Shown: positions 24,801-36,976 of the stretch, one piece after another
How positions within the stretch are numbered: the stretch's first letter is position 1
How the letters are laid out: each line of letters begins with the position of its first letter
Assembly (NCBI RefSeq): GCF_964204865.1
Contig: NC_135263.1
Coordinates: 16,165,426 to 16,229,425, forward strand
From: Styela clava
Taxonomy: Eukaryota; Chordata; Ascidiacea; Stolidobranchia; Styelidae
Reading direction: 5' to 3'
DNA length: 64,000 bases
Notes under the pieces: model-generated
What the model saw: the letters and a program-made list of their open reading frames with translations, nothing else
Database searches by the model: none
Told to the model about the DNA's origin: nothing
Translations under genes and position numbers: made by a program

Positions 24801-27225
24801 ATTCATTAATGCAGTGTGTTTGGTGGACAAATATAAAATACATATTAAAAGTTAAAAAAAATCCACCATGCGGAAAGTAGGGAAATTCGGTACTCTCGAA
24901 ATATGGACACAAAGATGACGCACAACCTGAATATAAAAGGTGTACCAGGATAGGTTCAGATTTAAAATCTAGATTGTACGCTTTTGGGAGCGCAGGGAAT
25001 AACCCATTTATGCAAAAAATAATTTTTTCTCATCCAATTTATTAATACAGTGTATTTGGTGGACGAATATAAAATACATATTAAAATTTAAAAAAAATCC
25101 ACCGTGCGGAAAGTGGGGAAATTCCCCCCAATTTAATGGAAATATTTAAGAAATCGTCTATCCAACTCAGTTAAAGCACAATTTATGCAAGAAAGAATAT
25201 TTTCTCATCCAATTCATTAATACAATGTATTTGGTGGACAGATATAAAAAAACATATTAAAATTTAAAAAAAATCCACCGTGCGGAAAGTAGGGAAATTC
25301 CCCCCAATTTAATGGAAATATTTAAGAAATCGTCTATCCAACTCAGTTAAAAAATAATTTATGCAGGAAAGAATATTTTCTCATCCAATTCATTAATACA
25401 ATGTATTTGGTGGACGAATATAAAATACATATTAAAATTTAAAAAAAATCCACCGTGCGGAAAGTAGGGAAATTCCCCCCAATTTGATGAAAATATTTGA
25501 AAAATCGTCTATTTAACTCAGTTAAAGCGTAATTTATCCGAGAAAGAATATTTTCTCATCCAATTCATTAATACGGTATATTTGGTGGACAAATATAAAA
25601 TACATATTGAAATTTAAAAAAAATCCACCGTGCGGAAAGTAGGGAAATTCCCCCCAATTGAAGAAAAAAATATAAGAAATTGTCAATTTGACTCAGTTAA
25701 AGCGTAATTTAAGTAAGAAGCAATTTTTTCTCATCCTATTCATTAATGCAGTGTGTTTGGTGGACAAATCTAAAATACATATTAAAATTTAAAAAAAATC
25801 CACCGTGCGGAAAGTAGGGAATTCCCCCTCAATTAAAAATATATATAAGAAATCGTCAATTTGACTCAGTTAAAGCGTAATTTAGGTAAGAACGAATTTT
25901 TTCTCATCCAATTCATTAATGCAGTGTGTTTGGTGGACAAATATAAAATACATATTAAAAGTTAAAAAAAATCCACCATGCGGAAAGTAGGGAAATTCGG
26001 TACTCTCGAAATATGGACACAAAGATGACGCACAACCTGAATATAAAAGGTGTACCAGGATAGGTTCAGATTTAGAATCTAGATTGTACGCTTTTGGGAG
26101 CGCAGGGAATAACCCATTTATGCAAAAAATAATTTTTTCTCATCCAATTTATTAATACAGTGTATTTGGTGGACGAATATAAAATACATATTAAAATTTA
26201 AAAAAAATCCACCGTGCGGAAAGTGGGGAAATTCCCCCCAATTTAATGGAAATATTTAAGAAATCGTCTATCCAACTCAGTTAAAGCACAATTTATGCAA
26301 GAAAGAATATTTTCTCATCCAATTCATTAATACAATGTATTTGGTGGACAGATATAAAAAAACATATTAAAATTTAAAAAAAATCCACCGTGCGGAAAGT
26401 AGGGAAATTCCCCCCAATTTAATGGAAATATTTAAGAAATCGTCTATCCAACTCAGTTAAAAAATAATTTATGCAGGAAAGAATATTTTCTCATCCAATT
26501 CATTAATACAATGTATTTAGTGGACGAATATAAAATACATATTAAAATTTAAAAAAAATCCACCGTGCGGAAAGTAGGGAAATTCCCCCCAATTTGATGA
26601 AAATATTTGAAAAATCGTCTATTTAACTCAGTTAAAGCGTAATTTATCCGAGAAAGAATATTTTCTCATCCAATTCATTAATACGGTATATTTGGTGGAC
26701 AAATATAAAATACATATTGAAATTTAAAAAAAATCCACCGTGCGGAAAGTAGGGAAATTCCCCCCAATTGAAGAAAAAAATATAAGAAATTGTCAATTTG
26801 ACTCAGTTAAAGCGTAATTTAAGTAAGAAGCAATTTTTTCTCATCCTATTCATTAATGAAGTGTGTTTGGTGGACAAATCTAAAATACATATTAAAATTT
26901 AAAAAAAATCCACCGTGCGGAAAGTAGGGAATTCCCCCTCAATTAAAAATATATATAAGAAATCGTCAATTTGACTCAGTTAAAGCGTAATTTAGGTAAG
27001 AACGAATTTTTTCTCATCCAATTCATTAATGCAGTGTGTTTGGTGGACAAATATAAAATACATATTAAAAGTTTAAAAAAATCCACCATGCGGAAAGTAG
27101 GGAAATTCGGTACTCTCGAAATATGGACACAAAGATGACGCACAACCTGAATATAATAGGTGTACCAGGATAGGTTCAGATTTAGAATCTAGATTGTACG
27201 CTTTTGGGAGCGCAGGGAATAAATG
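21866..27225 (+). repeat. Left terminal inverted repeat with about 28 monomers of a 175-bp satellite
   Basis: After a unique tip (21866 to about 22070), monomers repeat every 175 bp; CGGAAAGTAGGGAAATTCCC recurs at 22595, 22770, 22945, 23120 and 23295. Conserved blocks are TTTTCTCATCCAATTCATTA, TTTGGTGGACAAATATAAAA and CCACCGTGCGGAAAGTAGGG. Two subfamilies alternate, one with AGGTAAGAAGGAATTTT and one with AAGAAAGAATATTTT. The outermost monomer is a variant (TATGCGGAAAGTTGGG) shared with the outermost monomer of the right arm. Confidence 0.97.
24881..27225 (+). repeat. 1110-bp higher-order repeat inside the left arm
   Basis: A non-satellite spacer of about 120 bp beginning TTCGGTACTCTCGAAATATG occurs at about 24886, 25996 and 27106, exactly 1110 bp apart. 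The blocks between are nearly identical, including private variants such as ACAGATATAAAAAAACAT. This is local amplification of a multi-monomer block. The right arm has one spacer, inverted, near 32541-32665. Confidence 0.95.
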
Positions 27226-27448
27226 ACCGTCTCACTGCTACTGTTCCCGACAGACAACTCAATAACAATTCTACCTCTACATGATTCCAAATGGGATATA
27301 AAATTATAATTTATTCAATCACAAGCAATTAAATAATTTTTATAATTCGTTTGTAACTGTTCTCAAATTTTTTGATCGGCACATACTTTCAGACTATTAT
27401 TTACTCCTTTCCACTTATGACAAAGAATCGCCGTGATGTTTAAGTTAT

Positions 27449-29264
27449 GGATAGTTATATTGCTGGTTGTGTTTTTCACCAACATACCAGCATGCATCAC
27501 CTTCTAATGACTGATGTAAGTCAATCTTTCAATCTTTGATGTTTTTAATTTTTCAGGCGGATAGGAAACAACCAATAAATATATCCGAGGCTCGAGAACC
27601 CCGGTGTAATTGATATGTATAAGTTGATTTCATGATTACTTTTGTTACAAAAATATGAAAAAAACAATTTGACGCCGAACACCTCGGATTTGAATGTAAA
27701 ACTGCTGGAATATACTTGCGGAACTATGATCGAAAACCATTGGTATAAACAAAATTAGGGTTGGAAAAATCGACATTGTTTTTTATCTAAAAAGTCCATA
27801 TTCATCTTTTTCCTACAACACTTTAATATCATACTTATATCATCTCATTTGTTTTACAGTTAAATTTAGGAAACTATAGCGTGAATGTTTCTGCGTGCAG
27901 GATAAATGGAAATCACTGGGTTCTTTTGCTGAGGATGAAGTTCTGTTTTGAAATTTTAATAATATTCAATAAATAAGAAATTGTTGTGGCAAAATTACAT
28001 ATTGCCTTTTTGTATTTGATTCTTCATTTTGATTCGAACAAAATATCTTTGCAATTCATTGACACGACGAGAAATAATTTCTACTTTCTGAATCCGTATG
28101 GAAGTTCAATTGAAGAGACCACTCACGCATGTAAAAATTAAAAGTGAGTTCAATTTCTGAAATACATCTTATCGTTAGCCATTTCAACTACAAGCTAAAG
28201 TAGAAACTCAATAAACCTTTACTTCACTGTTGTCAGATCGCTTTCAAATCCTGGAGTGGATTTTTTAAAATTATCTACTTTACAGTTATCCAGTCCTTTA
28301 TTTTTAATATTCTATTTCTCTTGTTGAAAGTATTCGGCTGTTTTCGTAAAAACGTGTCCTGTTCTTACAAATAATATATGAACTACATAATCACATTGTA
28401 CCAGTAACAAACTGTATTTACAATTGGAATGACATTGACAATTGTGAATGACATTGAAATTGAATGAAAAGTATTGATTTTTAAAAATGAAGTTACATGA
28501 AAAGTATATTAGTAAAACTGAATTTACACACGTTACAACACACAGAAACTGGATGAATTTACGAACAGAATGCGAAAACTGGACACCAACGGTTACTGAA
28601 CATCCCATTCAGAGGGATGGATCCAGTTGTGGAATTTACGTGATAAAGGTATATAGGAAGTCATACAAATTTAACTATCCATACATCAGTATATGTTCTT
28701 TGTCAATTTATTCACAAGAAATTGTTCCATAAGAATTGATTAATTTATTTTCATATACCAAACAACATTCTCATGATTTTCTTCACACTATTTTGCGTTA
28801 TTTTGAAACAACTTATTTTGTCTATTGGTTCTTTGGCATATATTCGATTGCAGTTCGCTTGGATGATGCTGAAAACTAAAAGAATCCATGTTGTTTCACC
28901 AATCGATGAAAGGGCGAAAATTGCCAGTTGGGTGATTCAGAATTCCGGTATGACGAAATAAATATTTGATATTTAGATAATTATCTAAACATTACGCAGT
29001 TAAAAAATACATTTTTGACAGACTGCGTGGAGACGTACTGCAGTTTTTGTGAGAAGACGGGAGAAGCAGAATGGGTAAGTAACCTAATAGGTGTTCAATA
29101 AACATGCAATATATAATTTTATATTCATGTTATTTTGACTTTTTTTAAAGATTGGCTGTGATGTGTGTCCACGCTGGTTTCATGCTGGATGCTACAACGG
29201 AAATATTGCGGAGATATTGGACGTACTTTGGAAATGTCCAGCATACGAGGCTGGTTGGCATTAA
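27449..29264 (+). CDS. Ulp1/SENP-like (C48) cysteine peptidase with C-terminal PHD finger, probably decayed
   Basis: Pieces of one multi-exon gene lie between the satellite arms. Near 27450-27520 a short frame (MDSYIAGCVFHQH) resembles the start of transposon Ulp1 domains. An exon from about 27861 has INGNHWVLLL (catalytic His). Near 28050-28130 is FYFLNPYGSS, where the catalytic Asp would be; Asn is seen. An exon ending at 28648 has HPIQRDGSSCGIYVIK (Gln and nucleophile Cys). 28854-28947 continues in phase. Exons 29022-29071 and 29151-29264 encode a PHD finger (YCSFCEKTGEAEW, then IGCDVCPRWFHAGC), ending WKCPAYE with the last Cys missing. Ulp1 enzymes cleave SUMO-like proteins and PHD fingers bind histone tails. 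The upstream junctions do not all join in frame, so the gene may be dead or partly mis-modelled. Confidence 0.65.
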
Positions 29265-29375
29265 AACGCATTTGATGTAAAAATAAGTTTCAAAGGGTTG
29301 CCACTTGACACTAACAAGTAGATCAAATGGCCATTTCCCGTTAACTTGTCCATTGAGTACAGAGCCATGAATATA

Positions 29376-30379
29376 CAGTAGAAGCGCTACCCACGAAATT
29401 AATTCGTTCCGAAGACCCGTCGTATTACATAAGGCGTTTTACCTGTAAATGCCCTAATCCGTTTTAAGTCCACGTAAAACTCGGACATCATTTTTGTATA
29501 AATTATATTAATGCTTAAAATCCAACAACTACATGTTAGAATTAGATTACAGCATAATAAATAAACAAAGAACATACGGAAAGAAGGAAGAACATAGTAA
29601 TAACGAATAAAAACTAAGAACGGTATGCTTATGTACCTTTGTTTACCATCGTCATAATCAAATGATTGATTCCCAAATTACCGTCCGCAACTGATGGAGA
29701 ATTAGGACCAGAAAACTTGTTTTATTTTTTAAGTCGGTTTTTACTTGATTTGAGTCGGCGCTAATCTTTCATGTCTGGTGTTATTATTTTAATTTTGCTT
29801 ATTGATATCGCCAACTTAAAGTGAACGATATTGTCATCAACGACGTCGGGATAATGATAAAATCCGCGTTAGATAGTAAATAACATTTAAAGGTCATTTT
29901 ATAAACTCTTAATTGCAAGAAATGAAAAAAATTCCCGTTATGTACGGTCACTATCGAAATTGAGGGTGAAAACAATTAATTGCGACACAATTTGCTTTCA
30001 GATTTATTGAAATAGACGATAATAATTGTGAATATTGTGTAATAATTGTAATTGCGCTTTTTGAATTTCTTTCATGCTGGCCATAATTTAGTGCCACGAC
30101 GCGCACGGCTGATTTCAATTGCGATAAAAAATAGAATGGCTGTGAATATTTTATTTTAAATCGAAAGTTTGACGGCGCTAGGAAATGTGCGTCATATTCG
30201 GTATTCTCAAAAACACCAAAAAACGATATTCGAAGGTCGCAATATTCAAATATTAGGTTTGTATTGAACATCCCTGCATTAAATTAATCTAAAATGAACA
30301 AATATCGCTATGCAAGTTTTCGGAAAAGAATTGTTGGATTTTTCGTATCCAGAGCCTTTCGTACGTAGAGTTTCTACTG
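29376..30379. mobile_element. pogo/Tigger-like element nested in the large transposon
   Basis: Inverted ends CAGTAGAAGC (left) and GTTTCTACTG (right) are flanked by TA dinucleotides at 29374-29375 and 30380-30381, as for Tc1/mariner-pogo elements. The first ~80 bp of each end are loosely complementary (the left end has TTCGTTCCGAAGACC). There is no transposase frame. About 150 bp near its right end (30130-30285) resembles 43690-43855. Confidence 0.65.
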
Positions 30380-31371
30380 TATACAAGTTTTTCGTGATAT
30401 TTTTTGCTTCCATTTTTTTGTGATTGGCGAATAAAAAACGATTTGTTGATTGATTCATGTGAAAACTTCATTTGGGAATTGAAAGTTTCTTCATACGTTT
30501 ACAGTGATCGTAGCGGCTGCTATCGATCGTATCGTCGTTTCTTCCAACGTCTTAGTACGGTGTGCCATACTTCCTTTAGCTCTTTAATACAGTTTCACAG
30601 TCTTTCAAATTCTGAGATATTTTTTAACAACAGCATTAAACGGTTCGGCGACATACATATTCGACATAACAAATGAAGCGCCATAAGTGTCAAATCGTTA
30701 CTAATCTTGATGACGCCACCTCATCTGTTAAGGTTGACAATACTATTCTGATTTAGGCTGCTGATGTACTGGGTTAAGGCTGCACGTTCACCGAAGGTGA
30801 CCCAAAGATACCAGCATAAGTTACTACTGAGGTTTTACGGAAGGTAGTGCTATATGGAGTGAGAGGGGGTGTTACGAGGTTGTAGTGTAAACCAATAAAA
30901 TGAAATAAGAACATGATAAAACTTCAAAAATAATATTTAGTTATGGAGGACCTCGACCAGTGGTGTCGTGAGTCGCATTCTCATATTAACTAGAGTGACA
31001 CCGTGATATCGGTCACTTAAATGTGTAAAAAGGCCGTCTTCGACTTTATTATTTTATTTATTATTCACGACTTTTGCTAGTATCCTGTTTGACTTTTTTC
31101 TCACTATGATTTAATTTTTAGACTCACTCCCCCAGGGTGACGCTGCTCGATAACCTCTTCTGGTTTATCGCGCCTCCCTTCACACTGAAAGTATTGTTTT
31201 ATATGTGATTCGTAGTTATTTTTGTCTATTGTGTACTTTTGGTATGTGATAAAATAAACTACTGACTGACTGACTGACTGACTGAGGAGAATGGGAATGA
31301 TCAATAAATATGACAAGATTTCGCTTTAATTCATATAAATTTACGATTCCGTTGATTTTAACATAAGTTAG
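30380..31371. other. Inner sequence of the large element, with a retroposon-like 3' tail
   Basis: No coding gene recognised. 31258-31285 is a (TGAC)n microsatellite directly after AAAATAAACTAC, which resembles the simple-repeat tail of a LINE or SINE on the plus strand. The GC-richer 31120-31190 before it could be that element's 3' end. Confidence 0.4.
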
Positions 31372-34300
31372 GGGAATTTCCCAACTTTCCGCACGGTGGA
31401 ATATTTTTAAAATTTAATATTCGTTTTATATATCACCATCAAATACACTGTATTAATGAACTGGATGAGAAAATATTCTTTCTTGGATAAATTACGCTTT
31501 AACTGAGTTAAATAGACGATTTCTTAAATATTTTCATTAAATTGAGGGGAATTTCCCTACTTTCCGCACGGTGGAATTTTTTTAAATTTTAATATGTATT
31601 TTATATTCGTCCACCAAATACATTGTATAAATGAATTGGATGAGAAAAAATTCTTTCTTGCATAAATTATGCTTTAACTGAGTTGGATAGATGATTTCTC
31701 AAATATTTCCATTAAATTGGGGGGAATTTCCCTACTTTCCGCACGGTGGATTTTTTTTAAATTTTAATATGTATTTTATATCTGTCCACCAAATACACCG
31801 TATTAATGAATTGGATGAGAAAATATTCCTTCTTGGATAAATTACGCTTTAACTGAGTTAAATAGACGATTTCTTATATTTTTTTCTACAATTGAGGGGA
31901 ATTTCCCTACTTTCCGCATGGTGGATTTTTTTTTAAATTTAATATGTATTTTATATTTGTCCACCAAACACACTGCATTAATGAATTGGATGAGAAAAAA
32001 TTTCTTCTTACCTAAATTACGCTTTAACTGAGTCAAATTGACGATTTCTTATATATATTTTTTAATTGAGGGGGAATTCCCTACTTTCCGCAAGGTGGAT
32101 TTTTTTCAAATTTTAATAGGTATTTTATATTTGTCCACCAAACACACTGCATGAATGAATTGGATGAGAAAAAACTCCTTCTTACCTAAATTACGCTTTA
32201 ATTGAGTAAAATTGACGATTTCTTATATTTTTTTCTTCAATTGGGGGGAGTTTCCCTGCTTTCCGCACGGTGGATTTTTTTTAAATTTTAATATGTATTT
32301 TATATTTGTCCAACGAAAACACTGCATTAATGAATTGTATGAGAAAAAACTTCTTCTTACCTAAATTACGCTTTAACTGAGTCAAATCGACGAGTTCTTA
32401 TATTTTTTTCTTCAATTGAGGGGAATTTCCCTACTTTCCGCACGGTGGATTTTTTTTAAATTTTAATATATATTTTATATATATCCATCAAATACACTGT
32501 ATTAATAAATTGGATGAGAAAAAATTATTTTTTGCATAAATGGGTTATTCCCTGAGCTCCCAAAAGCGTACAATCTAGATTCTAAATTCTGAACCTATCC
32601 TGGTACACCTTTTATATTCAGGTTGTGCGTCATCTTTGTGTCCATATTTCGAGAGTACCGAAGTTCCCTACTTTCCGCATGGTGGATTTTTTTAAACTTT
32701 TAATATGTTTTTTATATTTGTCCACCAAACACACTGCATTAATGAATTGGATGAAAAAAATTCCTTCTTACCTAAATTACGCTTTAACTGAGTCAAATTG
32801 ACGATTTCTTATATATATTTTTTAATTGAGGGGGAATTCCCTACTTTCCGCACGGTGGATTTTTTTTAAATTTTAATATGTATTTTATATTTGTCTACCA
32901 AACACACTGCATTAATGAATTGGATGAGAAAAAATTCCTTCTTACCTAAATTACGCTTTAATTGAGTTAAATTGACGATTTCTTATATTTTTTTCTTCAA
33001 TTGGGGAGAATTTCCCTATTTTCCGCACGGTGGATTTTTTTTAAATTTTATTATGTATTTTATATTTGTCCAACAAAAACACTGCATTAATGAATTGGAT
33101 GAGAAAAAACTCCTTCTTACCTAAATTACGCTTTAACTGAGTCAAATTGACGATTTCTTATATTTTTTTCTTCAATTGAAGGGAATTTCCCTACTTTCCG
33201 CACGGTGGATTTTTTTCAAATTTTAATATGTATTTTATATTCGTCCACCAAATACACTGTATTAATGAATTGGATGAGAAAATATTCTTTCTTGCATAAA
33301 TTATTTTTTAACTGAGTTGGATAGACGATTCCCTAAATATTTCCATTAAATTGGGGGGAATTTCCCTACTTTCCGCACGGAGGATTTTTTTTTAATTTTA
33401 ATATGTATTTTATATCTGTCCACCAAATACATGGTATCAATGAATTGGATGAGAAAATATTCTTTCTTGCATAAATTATGCTTCAACTGAGTTGGATAGA
33501 CGATTTCTTAAATATTTCCATTAAATTGAGGGGAATTTCCCTACTTTCCGCGCACGGTGGATTTTTTTAAATTTTGATATCTATTTTATATTTGTCCACT
33601 AAACACACTGCATTAATGAATTGGATGAGAAAAAATTCCTTCTTACCTAAATTACGCTTTAACTGAGTCAAATTGACAATTTCTTATATTTTTTTCTTCA
33701 ATTGAGGGGAATTTTCCTACTTTCCGCACGGTGGAGTTTTTTCAAATTTTAATATGTATTTTATATTTGTCCACCAAGTACACCGTATTGATGAATTGGA
33801 TGAAAAAATATTCTTTCTTGGATAAATTACGCTTTACCTGAGTTAAATAGACAATTTCTCAAATATTTTCATCATATTGGGGGGAATTTCCCTACTTTCC
33901 GCACGGTGGATTTTTTTTAAATTTCAATATGTATTTTATATCTGTCTACCAAATACATTGTATTATTGAATTGAATGAGAAAATATTCTTTCTTGCATAA
34001 ATTATGCTTTAACTGAGTTGGATAGACGATTTCTTAAATATTTTCATTGAATTGAGGGGAATTTCCCTATTTTCCGCACGGTGGATTTTTTTAAAATTTT
34101 GATATCTATTTTATATTTGTCCACCAAACACATTGCATTAATGAATTGGATGAGAAAAAATTCCTTCCTACCTAAATTACGCTTTAACTGAGTTAATTTG
34201 GAGATTTTCTATATTTTTTTCTTAAACTGGGGGGAATTTTTCTACTTTCCGCACGGTGGATTTTTTTTAAATTTCAATATGTATTTTATATTTGTCCACC

Positions 34301-34805
34301 AAATACACTGTATTAATGAATTGGATGAGAAAATATTATTTCCTGCATAAATTACGCTTTAACTGAGTTATATTGACAATTTCTTAAAAATTTTTCTTTA
34401 ATTGGGGGGTATTTCCCAACTTTCCGCATAGTGGAATTGTTTTAAAATTTAATATATGATTTATATATCTTCATCAAATTCACTGTATTAATGAATTGGA
34501 TGAGAAAAAATTATTTCTTGCATAAATTACGCTGCAACTCAGTCAAAATTTAGATTTTGTCGATAAATGAGTTTCTGAGCAATAATTCATTTTATCGAGG
34601 AAAAAATGTGTTGTTTCAATCATTTTTGTTTTTTATTATGTTTCAGGTCTGTCGTCAGTTTCTAAAAGGGAGAATCGTCTAATTTTTTGCATCCATGTAG
34701 GCGCAATTAAGTGAATTCGCGACAACTGTCGTGGAACATGGCGGGTTTAAATTTGGAAAAATTGGTAACTGTCCGCTGGAAGTGGCCGCTAGCTTTACCT
34801 AGGTT
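31372..34805 (-). repeat. Right terminal inverted repeat with about 18 monomers of the 175-bp satellite
   Basis: Reverse complement of the left arm: TTTCCGCACGGTGGATTTTT recurs about every 175 bp from about 31386 to 34421, followed by the unique tip (about 34560-34805). A single inverted copy of the TTCGGTACTCTCG spacer is at 32541-32665. It has about 10 fewer monomers than the left arm, so array length has changed since the arms were equal. Confidence 0.97.
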
Positions 34806-34858
34806 CTCCGAAACCTTTACACATCTGTATTTTTACATATTTTGTAGTAGAATTGCTC
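34806..34858 (+). promoter_or_regulatory. Very short MRM2 leader next to the transposon end
   Basis: Holds the right target duplication CTCCGAA (34806-34812) and a T-rich TATTTTTACATATTTTGTAG ending at 34847, 11 bases before the ATG. The TTTGTAG looks like a splice acceptor, either for a 5' UTR intron or for spliced-leader trans-splicing, which ascidians use. Any nearer promoter would have to lie within the transposon arm. Confidence 0.4.
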
Positions 34859-36976
34859 ATGACATTAATTCCACTGAGGAAATTTGTCACATCATCCATA
34901 CAGTTGATGAAACGAGGCAAAAGAATACCTCCTAAGAATTTTTCAGATGTTCATTTGAAAGGCACATCACAATTCATTCTTAGACAACTAAATGATCCAT
35001 ATGTAAAGAGACGAAGACTAGAAAATTACAGGTTTTTCATTTTGAGCTTTTCACAATATCAAAAACTAAAATGCTTGACTCAAATATATATTACATATAA
35101 TATGAAGGCTCAGAACATATCAAGTGATATTTATCTTAAATTCTTAATCTAATAGTCATCCACTAAAAACTTTTCGACTTCGATATTCATAATGACTCCT
35201 AAAAATTGGGTAACCCACTTTCAGAGGCAGTTAGATATTCAGGGTCACTTTATGACTCCGAAGAAACACTGTCGGAACTCAACAATTCACGTATATATAC
35301 AGTACTTTTTATTTCTCAAGCATTAACGCCCAAATTCTTTGAATTTGTGAGTCATTATCAACTTATAAGACTGAGTCTGTTGGATCATATTGTTGCTGGT
35401 AATGTGATTGAATGGTGGCAACAGTCTCTGATGACCCTATAAGATCTTACCGTTGCTTCCCAGTCATGCACCAAAGCATCTGTCTATTTATTGTTTATAT
35501 GTGTTTGCATATATTGTGTGTTTTGACGAATGGAAACTCTCTCTCTCTCTCCAACCAGCCAATGAAATGCATTTAACCTGACAATAACGGCATCCAAATA
35601 CAAATGATAATTTCATATTATCATAGGCCAACTATATGTGGCAGAAGTGTGTTTACCAGAGTTCACTGGGTTTTTACTAAAAATTTAACTATATCCCATT
35701 TTTCCTTTCAAAACATATGGAATAATACTACTCTTGCAGATATCTTATGCAACTAGCAACTCTAGGTTATTAGGGACAGGTGGTTATAGAACTTTAATTA
35801 ATTTCTGCCATAATAGAGCAAGTATTTTGCTATACTACATGGATTTGCTATTAATGCTAATTTCCATGAAATCCATTTGTCTTCAGGTGCAGAAGTGTTT
35901 TCAAGCTACTAGAAATTGATGATGACCATAAGATTTTACACCCGGGTTCAACAATAATAGATTTGGGGGCTGCTCCAGGATCTTGGTCACAAGTTGCAAG
36001 TTCAAGAGCATGTGGTAATTTCAAAGCAGATTTCTTGGAAAATGAAATCATATGTTCAATTCCGATACTATGCAGCTAGGCAATTTTTCAATTGCTTTTA
36101 CTGAAGCATGATTTTTTGTTGAACAACATACCCCACTGAGAAATGTAGCAGAAAAAGTGTTCAATTCTACATAGATTGTTGACTATAGAACCATATTGTT
36201 GAGTATGATTGGAGTATCCCTATCACCTATGTTTGATTTTTTCAGAAAACAACCAGGATGGCCTTGTAATTGCTGTTGACATGAAAAGATTTCCACCATT
36301 AGATGGTGTATATTCAATCATAGGAGATTTCACGACTGTAACAGTACAAAACAAAATAGAAGATATTTTACGAGAGGTAATATAAGTTTTAAGCTATTTG
36401 TTTTCCATCTTAAATTCCAAATTAATATTATGAAAATTATTTTAATGATTTTTGATGGTTTTTCAAACAAAAAATTTGTAAAATGTTGCAAAAAACATTT
36501 TATTGATTCCATTCACTGATTAATTGAAAAAGTTGAGTGTTGTCTCAAATAATTTGTATATACAAACTACAATAAAAACAATGTTTCTTTCAGAATGGAA
36601 AGTCAAATAAGGTAGATGTAGTTCTTTGTGATGCTGCACCGAAGGCATCGGGAGTAAAAACTATGGACCATGATATAATCGTTAAACTGGCATTTTCTGC
36701 AGCAAAATTTGCTGTTCAGGTGCGTTATCGTTTATTTGCCCAAGTTCTGTTTTATGTGTGAATAAAGCGAAATTATGCTTTTTTATCCCATAGCAATTGA
36801 AAGAAGAAGGCACTTTATTATTTAAACTTTTGGATGGTGACAAGTCTGTACAATTGAAGCAGAAGATAGAGGTGTTTTTCGACACTGTGCAAAACATTAA
36901 ACCAAACGCAAGCAGAAAAGACTCTTCAGAATTTTTCGTTTTATGTAAAGGTTTTAAACTCAAAAACAAAATATAG
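34859..36976 (+). CDS. MRM2: Mitochondrial rRNA 2'-O-methyltransferase MRM2 (RrmJ/FtsJ family)
   Basis: AdoMet-dependent methyltransferase that 2'-O-methylates a U in the peptidyl-transferase loop of mitochondrial large rRNA. Exons 34859-35031, 35887-36014, 36246-36376, 36594-36719 and 36794-36976 keep frame and give 246 residues, the length of human MRM2 as I recall it. The N-terminus [20 protein letters not shown] is basic, hydroxylated and without acidic residues, as in a mitochondrial presequence. Motifs: [21 protein letters not shown] (catalytic Lys), the AdoMet loop [24 protein letters not shown] (catalytic Asp), LLFKLLDG (Lys) and [11 protein letters not shown] (Glu). The K-D-K-E tetrad is therefore intact. 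The ATG at 34859 was chosen because it opens the presequence; TTG at 34853 is in frame but unlikely. Nearest upstream neighbour is the large transposon; IMPACT is convergent downstream. Confidence 0.95.

Larger units (their letters stand above)
21866..34805. mobile_element. ~12.9-kb DNA transposon with satellite-built terminal inverted repeats
   Basis: The left end AACCTAAGTAAAGCTAGC (from 21866) is mirrored at the right end (34805 reading back, AACCTAGGTAAAGCTAGC). The direct repeat CTCCGAA flanks it at 21859-21865 and 34806-34812, with an eighth base possible, as expected for a target duplication. Inside each end is about 200 bp of unique inverted repeat, then a long array of 175-bp monomers, inverted between the arms. 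The central 27.2-31.4 kb carries a Ulp1/PHD gene and a nested TA-flanked transposon. No transposase was recognised, so it may be non-autonomous. Ulp1 and PHD domains are known from some animal cut-and-paste superfamilies (Zisupton/KDZ and Ginger, from memory). A TSD of about 8 bp would favour the former; this is inference. Confidence 0.85.

Noticed and set aside
22070..27225. CRISPR-like regularly spaced repeats
   Set aside because: The whole 175-bp unit is repeated with no unique spacers, in an animal genome; it is satellite DNA.
31842..32036. Open frames within the satellite arms
   Set aside because: They follow monomer periodicity and have no domain.
34711..34935. 74-aa open frame at the transposon end
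   Set aside because: It runs from the inverted repeat into MRM2 in the wrong frame; the MRM2 frame with presequence is better supported.
35540..35556. CT microsatellite as a regulatory element
   Set aside because: A short (CT)n run within an MRM2 intron with nothing else to support a role.
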